From an uncultured Flavobacteriaceae bacterium (GTDB taxonomy: Bacteria; Bacteroidota; Bacteroidia; Flavobacteriales; Flavobacteriaceae), in contig CAJXEG010000065.1 of NCBI GenBank assembly GCA_913052425.1, positions 1 to 7,419 on the forward strand: DNA of 7,419 bases. The letters are read 5' to 3'. A program made the translations under genes and the position numbers. Shown piece by piece: positions 6,572 through 7,419 of this stretch (the first letter of the stretch is position 1; each line of letters opens with the position of its first letter). Below the pieces are notes generated by a model. It searched no databases and was not told the origin of the DNA. It saw only the letters and a list, made by a program, of their open reading frames with translations.

Positions 6572-6988
6572 ATGAAAACAATTGTCTTTTTTGCTGTTGG
6601 TGTATTATTTGGAATCACACTATACATGTCTGAAGTATCCTCTTGGTTTAGGGTTTTTGAGATGTTCCGTTTTGAATCCTTTCATATGTATGGGGTCATT
6701 GGCTCTGCCTTGTTTTTTGGAACCATCATTACTTTTATCATCAAAAAATTAAAACTCAAATCCTTTTTGGACAATGCTCCAATAAGCATCCCCAACAAAG
6801 AAAAAGTCTGGAAACGCTATTTGTTTGGCGGGATAATTTTTGGCTGTGGATGGGCCATTTCAGGGGCTTGTCCCGGCCCAATGTTTTCCCTTTTGGGAGC
6901 AGGGTTTCTTCCCATTGTCATTGTCATTTTCTCTGCAACTTTTGGTACTTTTATTTACGGTTTGCTTCAATCCAAACTGCCGCATTAA
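6572..6988 (+). CDS. YeeE/YedE-family sulfur transporter, second half-size subunit
   Basis: An inner-membrane protein of 138 residues with hydrophobic segments at about 1-20, 40-58, 83-105 and 109-132. The hallmark GCGWAISGACPGP (91-103) carries Cys92 and Cys100 and mirrors the GGCTSGH motif of the preceding subunit. Together the two proteins total 324 residues, about the size of a single-chain YeeE/TsuA, so they most likely form one heteromeric transporter. The start at 6572 (MKTIVFF) was preferred over the in-frame ATG at 6503. The longer form would overlap the previous gene by 59 bases and add 23 residues that are only an out-of-frame reading of its conserved end. The gap to the sulfatase gene is 16 bases with no convincing terminator, so the transcript may continue. 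Confidence 0.9.
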   Translation: MKTIVFFAVGVLFGITLYMSEVSSWFRVFEMFRFESFHMYGVIGSALFFGTIITFIIKKLKLKSFLDNAPISIPNKEKVWKRYLFGGIIFGCGWAISGACPGPMFSLLGAGFLPIVIVIFSATFGTFIYGLLQSKLPH

Positions 6989-7004
6989 AACTTTTTTTTA
7001 AAGT

Positions 7005-7419
7005 ATGAGAACTCTACTGCCCCTTTTTGGTTTGATCCTATTGATCGGATGTAAAAATGCTCTGCCCAAAACAGAAAAGAGTAACCCTCCCAATATCATC
7101 TACATTATGGCCGATGATCTGGGTTATGGAGATATAGGGGGCTATGGTCAAACCCTTTTTACTACCCCCAACCTGGATCGATTGGCCCAAGGAGGCATGC
7201 GCTTTTTACAACACTATTCCGGCTCAACCGTTTGCGCTCCTTCGAGATCGGCACTGATGACAGGCCAACATACCGGCCATACTTTTATTAGGGGGAATTC
7301 GGAGAGAGGTTCTACCCTGGAGAACGAGGGGCAATATCCATTGGCCTCTAAAGAACTTACCATCGCAGAGGTACTCAAAGAAGCGGGCTACCGCACTGGA
7401 GCCTTTGGCAAATGGGGAC
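7005..7419 (+). CDS. Lipoprotein sulfatase, arylsulfatase-like (5' 138 codons only)
   Basis: The visible part has a lipoprotein signal (hydrophobic run, then LIGC with lipidated Cys16), so the enzyme would be anchored in the periplasm or outer membrane. The sulfatase domain begins at NIIYIMADDLGYGD (30-43), where Asp37 and Asp38 would bind calcium. The motif CAPSR (77-81) is the Cys-type formylglycine site CxPSR: Cys77 must be oxidised to formylglycine by a maturase such as anSME, not encoded here. AEVLKEAGYRTGAFGKWG (121-138) is the next conserved block, with Lys136. Such enzymes hydrolyse sulfate esters, usually of polysaccharides in marine Bacteroidota; the substrate is not predictable from this fragment. 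It starts 16 bases after the YeeE/YedE pair on the same strand, so it may be the last or a further gene of the sulfur operon. About two thirds of the protein lies outside the window. Confidence 0.93.
   Translation, partial: MRTLLPLFGLILLIGCKNALPKTEKSNPPNIIYIMADDLGYGDIGGYGQTLFTTPNLDRLAQGGMRFLQHYSGSTVCAPSRSALMTGQHTGHTFIRGNSERGSTLENEGQYPLASKELTIAEVLKEAGYRTGAFGKWG

Noticed and set aside
6990..7004. ACTTT-N5-AAAGT inverted repeat as a terminator before the sulfatase
   Set aside because: The stem is A/T-dominated with one G-C pair, the T run is in the loop and not after the stem, and it touches the next start codon.
1..7419. CRISPR arrays, tRNA or rRNA genes, insertion sequences
   Set aside because: No regularly spaced repeats, no cloverleaf-like or rRNA sequence, and no transposase or terminal repeats were seen; nearly all bases are in recognised genes.

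Overview
The window looks like a member of the Bacteroidota, probably a free-living and perhaps marine flavobacterium or relative. The reasons are: moderately AT-rich DNA; a TonB-dependent outer-membrane receptor with a carboxypeptidase-regulatory-like N-terminal domain; starts without Shine-Dalgarno sequences; promoter-like motifs of the Bacteroidota type (TAnnTTTG); and a lipoprotein-type sulfatase. This placement is inferred from gene content and sequence style, not from a marker gene.

Layout. Positions 1-2023 (minus strand) hold most of a TonB-dependent receptor of the outer-membrane beta-barrel type; it starts at TTG and runs off the left edge. A 136-base divergent intergenic region (2024-2159) separates it from a plus-strand run of genes that continues to the right edge. 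In order these are: a Crp/Fnr-family regulator (2160-2786); a 66-base control region; a SulP anion transporter with a STAS domain (2853-4586); a CstB-like fusion of persulfide dioxygenase, pseudo-rhodanese and rhodanese (4583-5998); two half-size YeeE/YedE sulfur transporters (6001-6561 and 6572-6988); and the first 138 codons of a lipoprotein sulfatase (7005 to the edge). Gaps from SulP onward are -4, 2, 10 and 16 bases, so these genes probably share one transcript.

How they may work together. The central genes form a reactive-sulfur module. The YeeE/YedE pair would move thiosulfate or a related sulfur compound. The fusion enzyme would oxidise the sulfane sulfur of low-molecular-weight persulfides to sulfite and thiosulfate. 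SulP would carry sulfate, sulfite or a similar anion. The Crp/Fnr protein would be the sensor. The strongest unexplained signal is in the 66-base gap before sulP: a perfect GTAAC-N4-GTTAC inverted repeat lies about 40 bases upstream of the start site predicted from a perfect TAnnTTTG element, with no visible -33 box. That is the arrangement of a promoter activated by an adjacently bound Crp/Fnr dimer. The downstream sulfatase suggests a possible link between organosulfate use and sulfur handling. Individual families are known; the regulatory circuit and the SulP/CstB-like/YeeE/sulfatase linkage are the parts worth testing.
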